From: Codonopsis lanceolata
Lineage: Eukaryota > Streptophyta > Magnoliopsida > Asterales > Campanulaceae
Length of the DNA stretch: 64,000 bases
Reading direction: 5' to 3'
NCBI GenBank assembly: GCA_013146195.2
Contig: CM028380.1
Span: forward strand, 78,806,556-78,870,555
Shown in pieces: positions 20,550-31,789 of this stretch. The stretch's first letter is position 1. Each line of letters begins with the position of its first letter. Under the pieces are notes generated by a model. The model searched no databases. It saw nothing but the letters and a program-made list of their open reading frames with translations, and was not told the DNA's origin. The position numbers were made by a program, and so were the translations under genes.

Positions 20550-23304
20550 ATGGCCGCCCCATATCATACCCCTTTAGAATTAGAAATTTACTTAAAACGC
20601 CTCGACTTATGGATTCTTTCCTCCGAGCCGATGAGCGATTGGTTTGATCATCTTTTCGCTTCGTGTGCCTTCTTTCTTGAGGAATATTGTGATTAATCGG
20701 GACATGCCGAGGGAGCATCCTGTGTTCTCGTCCCGCCCTGATCACCTTTTTAATTTCGGATGAATGAAATGTGCCCGACTTATGAAGAATTTTGCGCCTA
20801 TGCCGAGTTGCCGCTACTGCAATATTGCCGTGCCTTCACCCTGAGGCGCCTTATATATGGCAATCGTGAATTATTCCGCATCGCCGCTGCCACCCCTGTT
20901 TTTATAACGGGCAAAATTTTGACTTGACCGCTCTTCCGCGCTTTTCGAGTTTCAGAGGATGACGTGGACTACTTGAGCGCCTACCGACCGCTCTTTTCCC
21001 CGTGCTTGGTGGGAAGGTATTTGCCGGTGAGTCCCCAAGGATTTGTTGATGTGCGCCGCGTGGACCTAGCATTGCAGCTCGTGACCGCCGGGCTAACATC
21101 GTCCCGTTAATTCTGGCAGAAACGCTGGCTGGTTTAGATGCTTTTTCCAGGGGTGACGAACTCTTTCCTTCTCGTAGCCCCATCCTGATACACATGTGGT
21201 TGGAGGAGCATTTTCAATGCGTGATGGCTCCTGTTCCTTTCTGGGGATATGATCCGTGGCTTTATGGCTTTCGGGCCGCTTCCCCAAGTTAATTTTTCTA
21301 GTTATGACCGGTCCGAGGACTTCTTTCTGAGGGTTCTATGGACATCTCTTGTGATCAATCATCGGGAGATTCGCAATTCTCTCAGACTCCGCCGGCTATG
21401 CTCGTTGGTCATGTCAGCATCGAAGAACTTCCTTTTATAGCGCTGGATAGAGTATCAAGGCTGGGCCGGCCGGAGTGCTTTTATTCCCGATACGACACGC
21501 CCGATGTTTTTGGAGACGAGAATGAATGATAGGACTCGGATTTTGATTTCCGAGGATGTGGCGCTCGACTTCGATAGGCTTTGGATGCCTATTTGTTTTC
21601 TCGACTACATATTCTTGTCCTCGAATATTTGGCCCGGATAATGGTAATTGCCGAGGGTTCTTCCGCGAGATCGGCCAAGGCTTAGGAATTTGTTTGGCCG
21701 CCATGTAGCCACGGGCATAGATGCTCGCCTTATGGAGATAGGCGAGGAAATTGAAAGTTCAGCTGTTATTCCTCAGTCCCTAGAGGATTTCAAAGTAGTA
21801 CACAATCTTGAGTTCAAGTGGGCTCCTGCCCAGATGAAGCAGTCCGAGTAATTGGGAAACGGCAGGGCCGCTCTCCCCCATCGATGCCGAATGGGCACAG
21901 TTTCAGATATGCCGATTTCGAGATCCTCGACGCTGACGACGCATGTGCAGCAAAGAAAATCCTCGGGAACCAAGGGTCAAGCCCTCCTCATTCGGTGCGG
22001 TGCCGCTTATAAGGCATGATGATGGCACTCTCAAAGAAATAATCCCCTCGGAACCTGTATGGTTGTTCCTCCTCAACTCCGGATGGGGAACCGAGTCGAG
22101 ACGACGGAACTGGACCCGAACACAAATCTGCCTCATGAGAACGGAGACGCCGATGACGGGTTAAGATACTTCCTGTGGTTCTCCGAGAACGTGGGCTCTT
22201 CAGCGCCTGCCAGAAGATAGAATATGGGCCTCATTTCATGACGCCGCAGGCATGGATAGACCGCTAGAGGCATGGNNNNNNNNNNNNNNNNNNNNNNNNN
22301 NNNNNNNNNNNNNNNNNNNNNNNNNNNNNNNNNNNNNNNNNNNNNNNNNNNNNNNNNNNNNNNNNNNNNNNNNNNTAAGCGCAACTGATACCCAAAGAAC
22401 TGTGGGGCTTGGTTTTAATGAAAGATTGCGACATAGGAGTTCGAAAAAGAAGAGTTCGGAAACATGCGAGCTCGGTTAAGTGGGGAAGTCGGTATGTGCT
22501 TGACCGAGGTAAATACTTTCTCTCTTCTCACAATCCATTTATCCCTTAACATTCCTCAAACACCGACAATACATTTATTTGCAGATTGCCAATAAAAGCG
22601 GAGGCGATGTGCGATCGCTGTCAACAGCATCAATTCCAATGCCGCTATGGCGAAGGAGAAAACCAAGCGGAGGAAATCGTTAATACTGTCGGTAAGCGAT
22701 CGAGGAGACTCTCACCAGTAAAGTGACCGAACTCTCCAAAGTCGAGGCAGAAAAGAAAAGCATGGAGTCCCGTTTGGATTTCTCCAAGAAATCTGAAGAA
22801 ACAGCCTTAAACAATATCTCTGCAGTCCGGAAGGAGCTTCGAGCCACCCAAACCCAACTGGAAGAGGCCAAGGCCGCAACTATCGAATTGGAGAATAAAT
22901 TGAAGGAAGAGAAATCTCGGCCAAGCGAAGAGCAAAAGCAAACTATTATTGAGGATTATAAAAATTCTGACGATTTTGCTGCTTGTATAGAGAATGAAGC
23001 TTATCCTTTTTCCTCCAGGGAGTAAACCATGTGCTAAGGCAAATCTCATGCAGCGGGTTAGAAATCCGACCAGAACTGCTCGCCGAGTGGGGTACCAACC
23101 CGTCTTTCTGTCCTTCAGCCCGTCATGGCCATGCTCTTGTTCCGTATACCGTGGAAGAGCTAGAATCTCTTGATGAGGCTGATGCGGAAAAAGGGTTATG
23201 CCGACCCAGCCGATGAAGACGATGTAGTCATCCTCGAAGCCACCCCTGAAGAAACAACTGATCCCGACCGAGCAGCCCCTACAATCACTCCTCCTAATGC
23301 CTGA
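20550..23304 (+). pseudogene. Second antisense gene: gypsy-type transposon protein with coiled coil, broken
   Basis: Starting from ATG 20550 (MAAPYHTPLELEIYLKRL), pieces of a large protein appear in shifting frames. They include MCPTYEEFCAYAELP (about 20765), IVPLILAETLAGLDAFSRGDELF then ILIHMWLEEHF (about 21095-21215), and VVHNLEFKWAPAQM (about 21795). After an intron (donor CCGAG/GTAAATAC at 22510, acceptor TTTGCAG before 22585) comes a long coiled coil, VTELSKVEAEKKSMESRLDF onward (22723-23025). An acidic tail (ADEDDVVILEATPEETTD) ends at TGA 23302. The ILAET...IHMWLEEH block resembles plant mobile-domain-like proteins carried by gypsy elements ('putative gypsy type transposon'). Many stops and shifts, plus a 100-N gap, make it a pseudogene in this assembly. 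Family assignment is tentative. Confidence 0.55.
22276..22375. other. Assembly gap (100 N)
   Basis: Exactly 100 N, the usual placeholder for a gap of unknown size. The two sides may not be adjacent in the genome, which matters for assigning the DNA on each side to one retroelement. Confidence 0.98.
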
Positions 23305-23454
23305 AGTTTCCTTTTTGGCCTGTGTGCCATGGTTTCCAAAAACAATTTATCTCTGGTCTTCAAACAATTTACATTTCTGGTTTTGTAATATTACTTTCTA
23401 CTTTTGATCCTGCTGCTAATATTCTGTTTGCTTGAACCCCCATAAATACTTCAA

Positions 23455-23870
23455 CTGTATCTTGGAAATGAAGGCCTTTGAACATCAACTCTTTCACATG
23501 AGCAAAGAGACCTCTTGCTCGTAAAAATGGAATAATCGAGACAGTGAAAATCACCTTAACTAACTCGAACACCAACCCTTTTTCATGAGCAGAGATACCC
23601 TGTGCTCGTGAGAAGGAGAATAATCGAGAACAACAAGAAAAACAAATAACTCGAACACCAACTATTTTCTCGAGCAGAAATAGCTTATGCTCGTGAAAGA
23701 GAATAATCGAGAACAAAAGAAAAGCAATTAACTCGAACACCAACCCTTTCTTACGAGCAAAGATACCCCATGCTCGCAAGAAAGAGAATAATCGAGAATA
23801 TATTAACTTACTCAAACACCAACTTTTAAACCGGGCAAGGGAACTTCCCTGCTCGCCAAAAGTATAATTG
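23455..23870. repeat. About 83-bp tandem repeat at the 3' end of gypsy pol
   Basis: CTCGAACACCAAC recurs at about 23564, 23650, 23732 and 23812 (the last with CTCAAACACC). Each unit also has ATGAGCAAAGATACC-like and AGAATAATCGAGAA-like parts, and an incomplete unit precedes. It lies between the integrase stop and the antisense gene's end, so it may serve as a spacer between converging transcripts. Confidence 0.8.
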
Positions 23871-23967
23871 AGCTTTGCATTAACACTATAAGCTGAAACA
23901 ATTACTTATTCATTCCATCACCACTTACAAAATAAGAGAGGGAGATAAATGGATTACATATTACCAA

Positions 23968-25429
23968 TCACCGATAGTATTTCTTCAAGTGATCTGCATG
24001 CCATGGATGTTTCAGCTCGCTCCCATCCTCTGTTCGTAACACATAAGTCCCTTCCTTAACAATTATGACAATCTGAAAAGGACCTTCCCAATTTGGTGAA
24101 ATTTTACCCCACTCTGCTCGATGGCCTGTTGCTTCAATTTTGCGGATAACCCAATCGCCCACAGCAAATGACCGACCACGAACCCTTTTATCGTGATGGG
24201 CCTTTGCTCGATGTTTATAATTAGCCATGCGCAACTTGGACTCCAATCGTTTCTCTTCTAAAAGATCAAGATCGGCTGCCCGAGCTACACAATTGGATTC
24301 AGCATTATAGTGTGATACCCTATGATTGGGCAAGTACATTTCCACCGGTGCCATGGCTTCAGATCCATAAGCCATTGAAAAAGTTGTTTCCCCAGTAGGA
24401 CCCCTAACTGTCGTTCTAACCGCCCATAAGGCTGAAGGTAATTCATCCACCCATCTTCCTGCCTTGTCTTCAAGGTTTTGTTTGAGGACATGCAAGACCT
24501 GTTTATTAGCGGCCTCAACCTGCCCGTTACCTTGTGGATATGCCACCGAAGACTGCTAATGCTTCACACGCATCTGCTCGCATGCTTTAGTGAATTTTTC
24601 TGAAAATTGAGTCCCATGGTCGGATACTATTGCTCGTGGAACTCTAAAACACTCTAAAACGGCACCATATGTGTTCATGAACGAAGTCAATCATATTGAC
24701 TTCGCTAATGGTTGCCAAAGGCTTAGCCTCCACCCACTTAGTAAAATAATCCACAGCGACCACCGCATACTTAAACTTCGAACGGGCCAATGGAAATGAG
24801 CCAATAAGATCTATACCCCACATGTCAAATGGCCACGATGTAACCACATGAGTCTGCTCGGTTGAAGGTAAACGAGGTATGTCTGCATAGTGTTGACACT
24901 TGTCACAACGCCGAACATACATTTCTGCATCCCGCCTCAAAGTAATCCAGTAAAATCCTGCAGCTAAGACTTTTTCTGCCAAAGACCTTTGGCCAGGATG
25001 ACCTCCACATTTTCCTTCGTGTATTTCTCCCAAAATGCCCTCGGTCATCTCTGGTCGAACACATTTGAGCAAATGTCTGGTGTACGACCGCCTATAAAGT
25101 ATGTTATCCAAGATGACATACCGGCATGACCGCTTCTGAATAGTTCGAGCCTCCGTCTTGTCTTCGGGCAAGGTCCCCTGCTCGATGTAAGTCTTCAAAT
25201 CATCTATCCAACACTTTGCAGCAGACTCAATGTCCATGATCACCTCTTTTTCTATTACTGGAGTCTCCAAATATTCAATCATAACCCCTAGATGCAAAGT
25301 TTGAATTTCGTCTTTGGCCATCTTGGATAAATAATCTGCCCGCATATTATCCTCGCGAGCAATTCGCACCAATTCCCAATAATCGAAGTCCTTTAGAATC
25401 TCCTTCACCATCGCACAATAGCGAACCAA
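23968..25429 (-). pseudogene. Gypsy integrase (broken)
   Basis: The zinc-binding HHCC domain is at HEGKCGGHPGQRSL ... CDKCQHYA (about 25020-24890). The core begins WGIDLIGSFP and VAVDYFTKWVEAKPL (first catalytic D near 24805). The second catalytic D is in VSDHGTQFS (about 24605), the E in NGQVEAANK (about 24520). The C-terminal domain runs through VGDWVIRKIEATG, NWEGPFQIV and HADHLKKYYR. Frames shift near 24640, and a stop (VKH*) lies at about 24558. The catalytic triad is complete despite this, so decay is fairly recent. The N-terminal part (25429-25060) continues the second RNase H (LVRIAREDNMRADYLSKMA). Confidence 0.85.
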
Positions 25430-25445
25430 TACTGGATGGTGAACA

Positions 25446-26320
25446 TCATAATCGCCTCACTTGATTCACGGCCAACTGTGAATCGCAATAAACAATCACC
25501 TCTCGGACCCCTACATCTTGTGCGAGCTCGAGCCCCGCGATCAAGGCTTCATATTCTGCCTGATTATTAGATGCTGGAAACTTGAAACGCAATGCTTTTT
25601 TGAACTCTACATCCTGCTCGGGTGGGACTAGCACCAATCCGGCTTCACTTCGAAACCTGCTGGCCGAACCATCCACATGCAATTCCCAACAATACTCTAG
25701 TCGGGGCTTTGGAATTGGTGTACTCGTTGATGCTGTCTTGGAAGAAACCTCTTCTTCGCACGAATCCTTGAAGCTAGTCTCAACTACAAAGTCTGCTAAA
25801 GCCTGTGCCTTAATTGCTCGTCGAGGTTGATAATCAATATCAAACTCAGTCAACTCAATGGACCAGGTGAGCAAACGACCAGAAGAATCTGGCTTGTGCA
25901 AAATTTTCCTGAGAGGTGTGTCCGTGTACACAATGATTGAATGTGCAGAAAAATAAGCTCGAAGTTTCGAGCAAAGAACAACAAGCGAATAATAAGCCAA
26001 TTTTTCAGATTAAAATATCGCCCCTCCATAGCAATGAGGCCTTTGAAACATAATAAACAAGCTTTTGCACATTACATTCTTCCCTAATTAACACATCGGC
26101 TACCGCGGGCCGCTAAGTACACAAACAATGTCTCACCAAAAACCGGGCTGCTCAACAAAGGAGGACTTCCCAGATATTCCACTAGCTGCTCGAAAGCCTT
26201 CTGACATTCAGCTGTCCACTCGAACCCCTTATTTCCACGGAGAACTTTGAAGAACGGTAAACATTTTTCTGCCGACCTAGAAATGAAGCGACCAAGGGCT
26301 ATTACCTTACCATTGAGCTT
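25446..26320 (-). pseudogene. Gypsy RNase H and additional RNase H (broken)
   Basis: The RT-linked RNase H is at about 26290-25850: GFEWTAECQKAFEQL, LVVLCSKLRAYF, YTDTPLRKILHKPDSSGRLL, QPRRAIKAQALADFV. Its 5' part is broken by a stop and shift near 26100. A second RNase H follows (25660-25446): WELHVDGSASR, NNQAEYEALIAGLELA and VYCDSQLAVNQV. This carries the plant-type catalytic D...E...D pattern seen in Tat elements, which acquired an extra RNase H. A frameshift at about 25440 separates it from the integrase frame. Confidence 0.8.
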
Positions 26321-27343
26321 TTAAACATCTTTGATACATCGAGGAAGCTTCATAGTGACTAATGCCTTAATTTTTTCTGGATTGGCCTCTATACCCCTCT
26401 TAATTACCATGAACCCCAAAAACTTACACGCTTTCACCCTAAACACACACTTGCTCGGGTTAAGCTTCATGTTATTTTTTCTAAGGTTGGCAAAGGTTTC
26501 GCCCAAATCAACTGTATGCTCGTGCCCTTTGGTCTTCACCACCATGTCGTCAATGTAGGCCTCTACATTTCTGCCAATCTGCGAACTGAAGACCTTATTC
26601 ACCATCCTTTGATACGTAGCTCCTGCATTCTTCAATCCAAATGGCATCATTTTATAGCAATATAGCCCTCCTGCTGCTCGGAAAGCTGTCAGAGCCTTAT
26701 CTTGCTCGCTCATTTTGACTTGGTGATATCCAGAATATGCATCAATGAAGCTTAAAAGCTCGAACCCTGCTATAGCATCCACCAGCTTGTCAATTCGAGG
26801 TAAATGATAACAATCCTTCGGGCAGACCTTATTCAAATAAGTGAAGTCTACGCACATTCGCCATTTTCCGTTAGACTTTTTGACCATGACAACATTAGCC
26901 AACCAAGTTGGATAATGTATTTCTTCAATGATGCCCGCACTGAGTAGCTTCTCAACCTCCTCCTTAATAGCTTGATCTTTTTCAACAGAATAGATTCTAG
27001 GCCGCTGCTGAATTGACCTGAAAATTGGATCCACGTTGAGACAATGCAAAGCCACATCCTCACTCACGCCTTGCATATCCTCCAGTCTCCATGCAAAAAC
27101 ATCCAAACTGTCCTGAAGCTGCTTGATCAAGCTGGCACGAGCTTTAGCTGACAATGCCTTGCCAATTTTTATTTTTTGCTCGGGGTAAGCAGAATTGATG
27201 ACCACCTCCTCGAGCTCATCCTGAGCCGTAAATTCTGGCTCATCCCGCATTTGGAGTGTATCATACTCCACCTTTTCTTCTTCCTTAGCCCGAGTCTCAA
27301 CCGGATCAAGCTGATCCACATCCATATCCTTTGCTTGTTCAGC
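26321..27343 (-). pseudogene. Gypsy reverse transcriptase (broken)
   Basis: RT blocks are in order: EVEKLLSAGIIEEIHYP, NVVMVKKSNGKWRMCVDFT, LNKVCPKDCYHLPRID, FIDAYSGYHQVKM (first catalytic D), MMPFGLKNAGATYQRM and AYIDDMVVKT (YxDD box). The thumb follows with LNPSKCVFRVKACKFLGFMV. The frame is open for 334 codons. It is bounded by two nonsense changes that keep frame: TAA at 27344-27346 just before it, and TAA at 26321-26323, where the family usually has a glutamine (DV-Q-KLNGK). All palm-domain catalytic residues are kept. Confidence 0.9.
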
Positions 27344-28735
27344 TTATCCCCCCGACCCCAATGTCGGCAAAGGACAAGTGTTCTCCTCGTAATCATTACT
27401 CAGTGCCAAGCTTGTATCAACATCCTGCTTGGCCTGCCCCCCTGACTTCAATGTCGGCAAAAAGCAAATGTCTGCCACGCAATCTTCTTCATTCACCATA
27501 GCAACCGTTGATGGTCCCACAGTCACATGAGATGTCTCCTTGGTGCTAACAATGATTTTTTGCTTGCCATACTCCAAGGTCAACTTTTGTTTTTTCCGCT
27601 GACTGTTACGCAAATACTCAAGCACTGCCCGGGGCTGACTCCGCAATACTCCTACTCCTTGATCAGTATAGAATTTAGCTCGTTGGTGGGGAATGGACGC
27701 GACCATTTGAAACTTGATCATGCTCGGCACCCCCAAGATGATGTCATAAGGAGACTTTAAGTCAATCACCATGAAAGTGATCTTCTCAACTCGCGTGCGG
27801 CTCTCTTCACAAATGAAGACCTCCAACTCGACCGTGCCTTTAACCGGTACTTTATGGTTAGTGAAGCCCTCCAGTGTCCCAGCATACGGTTTGAGGCGAT
27901 CATCACTCAATTCTGAACCCTGAAAACATGAATAATACATCACATCCTTGCAAGCTCCAGTATCAACCAAAATTCGATGCACAACCCAACCGTCCACTAA
28001 GGCCGAAACAATTAAGGACTGCTCTCCTGCCACATTGCTCGCCAGCCCACTGCGAGTAAACTGTATTGTTTCCTCTCCGGCTTGCAAAGTAGTAGGTCGA
28101 TCTACAACCTTCGACAAGGAATAAATCTGCTTGCCGAGCTGGGTTGGTGTGGGCTCCTCATCCATTATGACATTTATTACCCCTCTGATCGGTGGGGCAT
28201 CTCTTCGGGGAGCATTCCATATGTTTCCTCCATCTCTCTTGAACCGGTCTAGCCGGCCTTCATTGATCAATTTCTGAATGGCCTTTTTCAGAGGCCAACA
28301 CTCCTCTGTTGTGTGCCCGTAATCGTCATGATAAGCACATCTCTTCGTCCGATCCCGAGTATCTGCTGTTTCAGGATTCATATGAGGTGGGTGAGGAAGC
28401 TCATCTCCAATCTCATACATAATATCCTCGCGCAACGTATTGAGCGGGGTAAGATCAGCTTCACGAAGGAATTCTCTCGGGTGATCATATCTTGACTTGC
28501 CTTTATTGTATCCTCCGCCCACGGCCTGGCCATTACCCTTGGAATTTCCCCCAGCCTCATTGTTTTCCTTCTTCTTCCCCTTCTTTGCAGTCTCTCCTGC
28601 ACACCATTTCTGAGCCCGCATTAACATTTCTACCTGCGTTTTGGGCTCGCGCATGCTTAGTTCCGACCTCAAACCACCTTCTCCCTCAAGTAACCCTGTT
28701 TCAAAACATAAGGTTACTTCCTGCTCGGTCAACGT
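27344..28735 (-). pseudogene. Gypsy gag C-terminus and aspartic protease
   Basis: The frame opens after a 1-nt shift near 28735 relative to the upstream gag. It holds the gag C-terminal part (EQEVTLCFETGLL ... RAQKWCAGE), then a CAYHDDYGHTTEECWPLK knuckle typical of Tat gag, then the aspartic protease with the active-site motif ILVDTGACKDVM (about 27965) and the IILGVPSM block near its end. A linker follows with two near-identical copies of 'PLPTLGSGG / FLPTLKSGG' (27344-27460). The stop at 27344 lies in frame with RT, so the original was a gag-pro-pol fusion. Confidence 0.85.
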
Positions 28736-30086
28736 GGAACTTGCTCCAACACTTTTGTAAACCGCTCCAAGTAACTAGCGGTTGACTCATTTGCTCCTTG
28801 CTCGACCTTTGACAAGTCAGCCCTTGTCTTTGCCAATGTGCCCGAGGTCCCAAAGTCTGCTAGAAACTTTGTTCGCAGATCAGCCCAATTGTTAATCGAT
28901 CTGCGCGGTAGAGCTCCCATCCATGCCAATGCCTTTCCTTGCAAAGCTCCCACAAAAGCCCGAATCTTTAATGCTTCATCTGAAGTCACCAGGCCAATTT
29001 GAGACTCGAATGACATCAACCAGCCTCGCTGCCTTCCCCTCAGATACTCCTTAATGTTTGGGAAGATGAGTCTCTGTGCTGGCGGTGCATTCTCAATCCA
29101 TGGTACCAACGGGCTGGCTGAAGTACCTAGAAAATTTCCATCCAAAGCTTTGCCCTGCTCCCACGCCTCTATACGGCGTTTCAAATCCTCAAAATCCTGC
29201 ATGTTTATGGTTGAAGGCAAACCACCCACAGGCTGAGGCTATACCACTGGCATAGGAGGGGCCTGTGGGGGACCCATAGCTCCAAAAGCTTGAGTAACCC
29301 CCACGGCCTGCGCCACCTGTGCCTGGGCTACCCAACGAGCTGAGCAACTGGCTCATTGGCCACTAAATTTCTTTGAGCATCTGATTGATGCAACTCCCTT
29401 TTTTCCTTAGAATGATGAGACAAATACCCTTGGGATTCGCCTGGGGGAAGGAGTCCTATGACGACGAGCATGGGATCGCCTTGGAGATGGCGAACGATGG
29501 CTACGAGCATGTGTCCTCCGAGGATATGGCGAGCGAGGTCTACGATGATGCGACCTTCGTGGTGAAGGTGATCGTCGTTGACGACGAGACTGTGCTGAAT
29601 CTTCCCCCACTCGTGGTCCCAGTCGTGAATGCACACTGGGCACAACCCTGTGACTTGCTCTACCCTCTTGTTGATTTCGTCCTTTTGACTCCTGCTCACG
29701 TTGTTGCGAGGGAATGATTACTGGATTCAATTGATTACCCCCAGTCCTCGATCCACTCGCTGCCTGGCTTGGAGCAGACAAAGCTGGTAAGGGATCCAAT
29801 TCGATGGGTAGAGGCGCTTACCCATAGCGATCAACTGCAAATTAAGCTGGTGCATTTGCCCCAAATATATAGCCCTTTGACGAAGAGCTTCCTCCCGGAA
29901 TTCATTTGCCAACCCCACAGCTACTACTGCACTTCTAGCTAAAGAATCAACACCGCGTCGTTGATTAAGCTGATGACGAGCATCATGAGGAGGCGGGTTA
30001 TTTCCAGCCAACTGATTAAGACTGGGAGTTGCATGTATATCCTCCTGACGACTACCATTGACACCATTGACGCTGTTTTCCGCCAT
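28729..30086 (-). pseudogene. Gypsy gag (broken)
   Basis: Start ATG 30086 (MAENSVNGVNGSRQED) follows the primer site by about 45 bp. The N-terminus is hydrophilic. A shift near 29790 leads to an Arg/Ser-rich segment (RRSPSPRRSHHRRPRSPYPR at about 29550) that looks RS-like and would bind RNA. Stops and shifts between 29407 and 29235 follow. The capsid-type Retrotrans_gag domain is at 29229-28729: GKALAWMGALPRRSINNWADL, LRTKFLADFG and YLERFTKVLEQV. Confidence 0.85.
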
Positions 30087-30130
30087 TACTGAAACTTACC
30101 AAGAACAAACTTTCAATTCACAAAGAATGC

Positions 30131-30154
30131 TTCGTTTCCCGGCAACGAAACCAA
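30131..30154 (-). other. Primer binding site of the gypsy element
   Basis: The minus strand reads TGGTTTCGTTGCCGGGAAACG, directly after an LTR end GCATCA. It resembles the TGGCGCCGTTGCCGGGGA primer site used by Athila/Tat relatives with three changes, so priming by the same tRNA (tRNA-Asp in my recollection) is inferred. Confidence 0.55.
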
Positions 30155-30810
30155 CTGATGCGTCCAAAATCTTCCAAGACGCACTGGACTCTTCCAATTG
30201 GATACCTGGCTTTCAACGTATCCTATATCTTTTAGGCCCAACTCTGCAAGTAAATCAAGCAAACCGTGAACTAGGCAGGGGCACTCCCTGCAACAGCCCT
30301 CCGGCGTGAGAATTAGCACATGTACGCAAGAGAGTGTAAAATTTGGCAGAGTTTAGGCAAGTTAGTAAAAATCATGTACCTCCCTCCTTCATTTTGAGGG
30401 GCTTTTATAGTTGTTGCCGGAGAGAAAAACAGATCATAACCGCCCATTAAAGTTCATGGCATAAATGGCGGCCTGACGGACATATTAACTGCCTCATTAA
30501 CTGTCTCATTCATCACAACAGTAACATGGAGAGTTTTCCGGACATAATCATCCTCAACTAACGATAACTCTTAAATGAACGAGCATAACACATCCTGCTC
30601 GCTACATGTTCCTGCTCGTTGGTCAAGCCCCCAGCTCGCTTTCACTTCTTGCCCGCTAAAAGTTAAGCATCCAGCTCGCGGTATATTAAAACCATTTAAT
30701 CCTTCCCTCGTGCCTTTGATCTTAGGATGTACGTGCACTGCCTGTGAATGATGATCATGTGCCAAACACATGACCCATGTTTTGGGCCTATTGGGCCGAA
30801 TAGTTCATTT
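30155..30810 (-). repeat. 5' LTR of the gypsy element
   Basis: This noncoding block precedes the primer site. A TATA box (CTATAAAAGCCCC on the minus strand, plus 30407-30420) lies about 260 bp from the inner end, so transcription would start near 30380. The U3 part (30560-30700) repeats the words GCTCG and GAGCAGG. The outer end is not sharp: the sequence becomes ordinary AT-rich DNA after about 30810. Confidence 0.55.
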
Positions 30811-31785
30811 GCGTAAAAAAGATTCTATACCACCGTTGGATAAAAAATTAATTTTTATTAATTACCATCAACGGAATCCTAGGCTGTCACATGTTGACTT
30901 TTTGTTGAAATGATCAATTTCATCTAAAAATTACTAATTAATCTACATCTATTAGTTTTAATTTTTAATTTTTAATTTTTAATTTTTAATTTTTAATTTA
31001 TTTTTTCTACATAATATTCATATGCAAATATTTCAATTACCCAATCATATCATCAATTTCAATATTTACCTAATTTTAGTTTTGTTCCAAGTATTCTAAT
31101 TAATTTTTTTTAATTACATATAACAAGTTTAGAAAATCATCTTATTATAAACAAATTTTGCAAAAAAATTAAATATTGAAATCATGCATCGCATGGTACT
31201 AACTAGTATCTATAATATAGACAATTTATTTTCTTAAGATGTGTGTGGAGATTAGTTTATTATTGTTTTAGAAACCTAGGGGAGTATATTTCAAGCCCAA
31301 AAAATAAGAAAAAGATAATGATGGGAGGGTCAAAGGATGAGAGAATGAAAATGAATAAAATGTATTTTTACTATGTTATTTGCTTATACAGTACATTAAT
31401 AACATTACTCTATAAGTGGATAGACAATTTTCATAGTGGAAATAGACATCTCTTAAATAAAAATTAACACCTAAATTCTCACAATGGTATCATAATTGGT
31501 AAACAGTTTTAATTTAATTTATTTTTTGAGATAAAGATATCACGTGGACGGTGGAGAGAAAAATATATTTTGTCTAAATAATAGTTAAGGTGAAATTAGA
31601 GCCGGTCCACTTTTCCAAATTTATTATTTCTATAGTCCCCTTGTTCTTTTTTTTTTTTTCAATCTCAAAAGACCATTTTCAAAATAAATGTTTCTATGAT
31701 ACCCAAATTCAAAAAACGCTATAAATTTCTTCTTCTTCTCCCTTATTTACCTGAATACGAAAAAGATGTATAAAGTGGAAAGAGA
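30811..31785. other. AT-rich noncoding DNA
   Basis: No gene seen. A perfect 7-bp microsatellite (AATTTTT repeated about six times) lies at 30957-30998. T-rich and A-rich runs follow. Confidence 0.7.
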
Positions 31786-31789
31786 GCGG

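Larger units (their letters stand above)
23900..30810 (-). mobile_element. Tat-lineage Ty3/gypsy retrotransposon, 3' end uncertain
   Basis: Minus strand, in order: 5' LTR (about 30810-30155), primer site (30154-30131), gag (30086 onward), zinc knuckle, aspartic protease, RT, RNase H, a second plant-type RNase H, integrase (to 23968), then tandem repeats. The order RT-RH-IN makes it gypsy. The HTTEEC knuckle and an additional RNase H before integrase are Tat-lineage traits. At least five stops or frameshifts inactivate it. No 3' LTR matching the 5' LTR was found below 23.4 kb; the assembly gap at 22.3 kb may explain this, or the element is truncated. The antisense gene at 20.5-23.3 kb probably belongs to it. 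Confidence 0.8.

Noticed and set aside
29385..29717. Plus-strand ORF of 110 codons over the gypsy gag
   Set aside because: Antisense shadow of the Arg/Ser-rich gag segment; acidic Asp/Glu/Val composition reflects the RS codons.
14116..30810. One gypsy element with LTRs at 14.1-15.5 and 30.2-30.8 kb
   Set aside because: The two LTRs share no sequence, TATA context or primer site, so they cannot be a pair.
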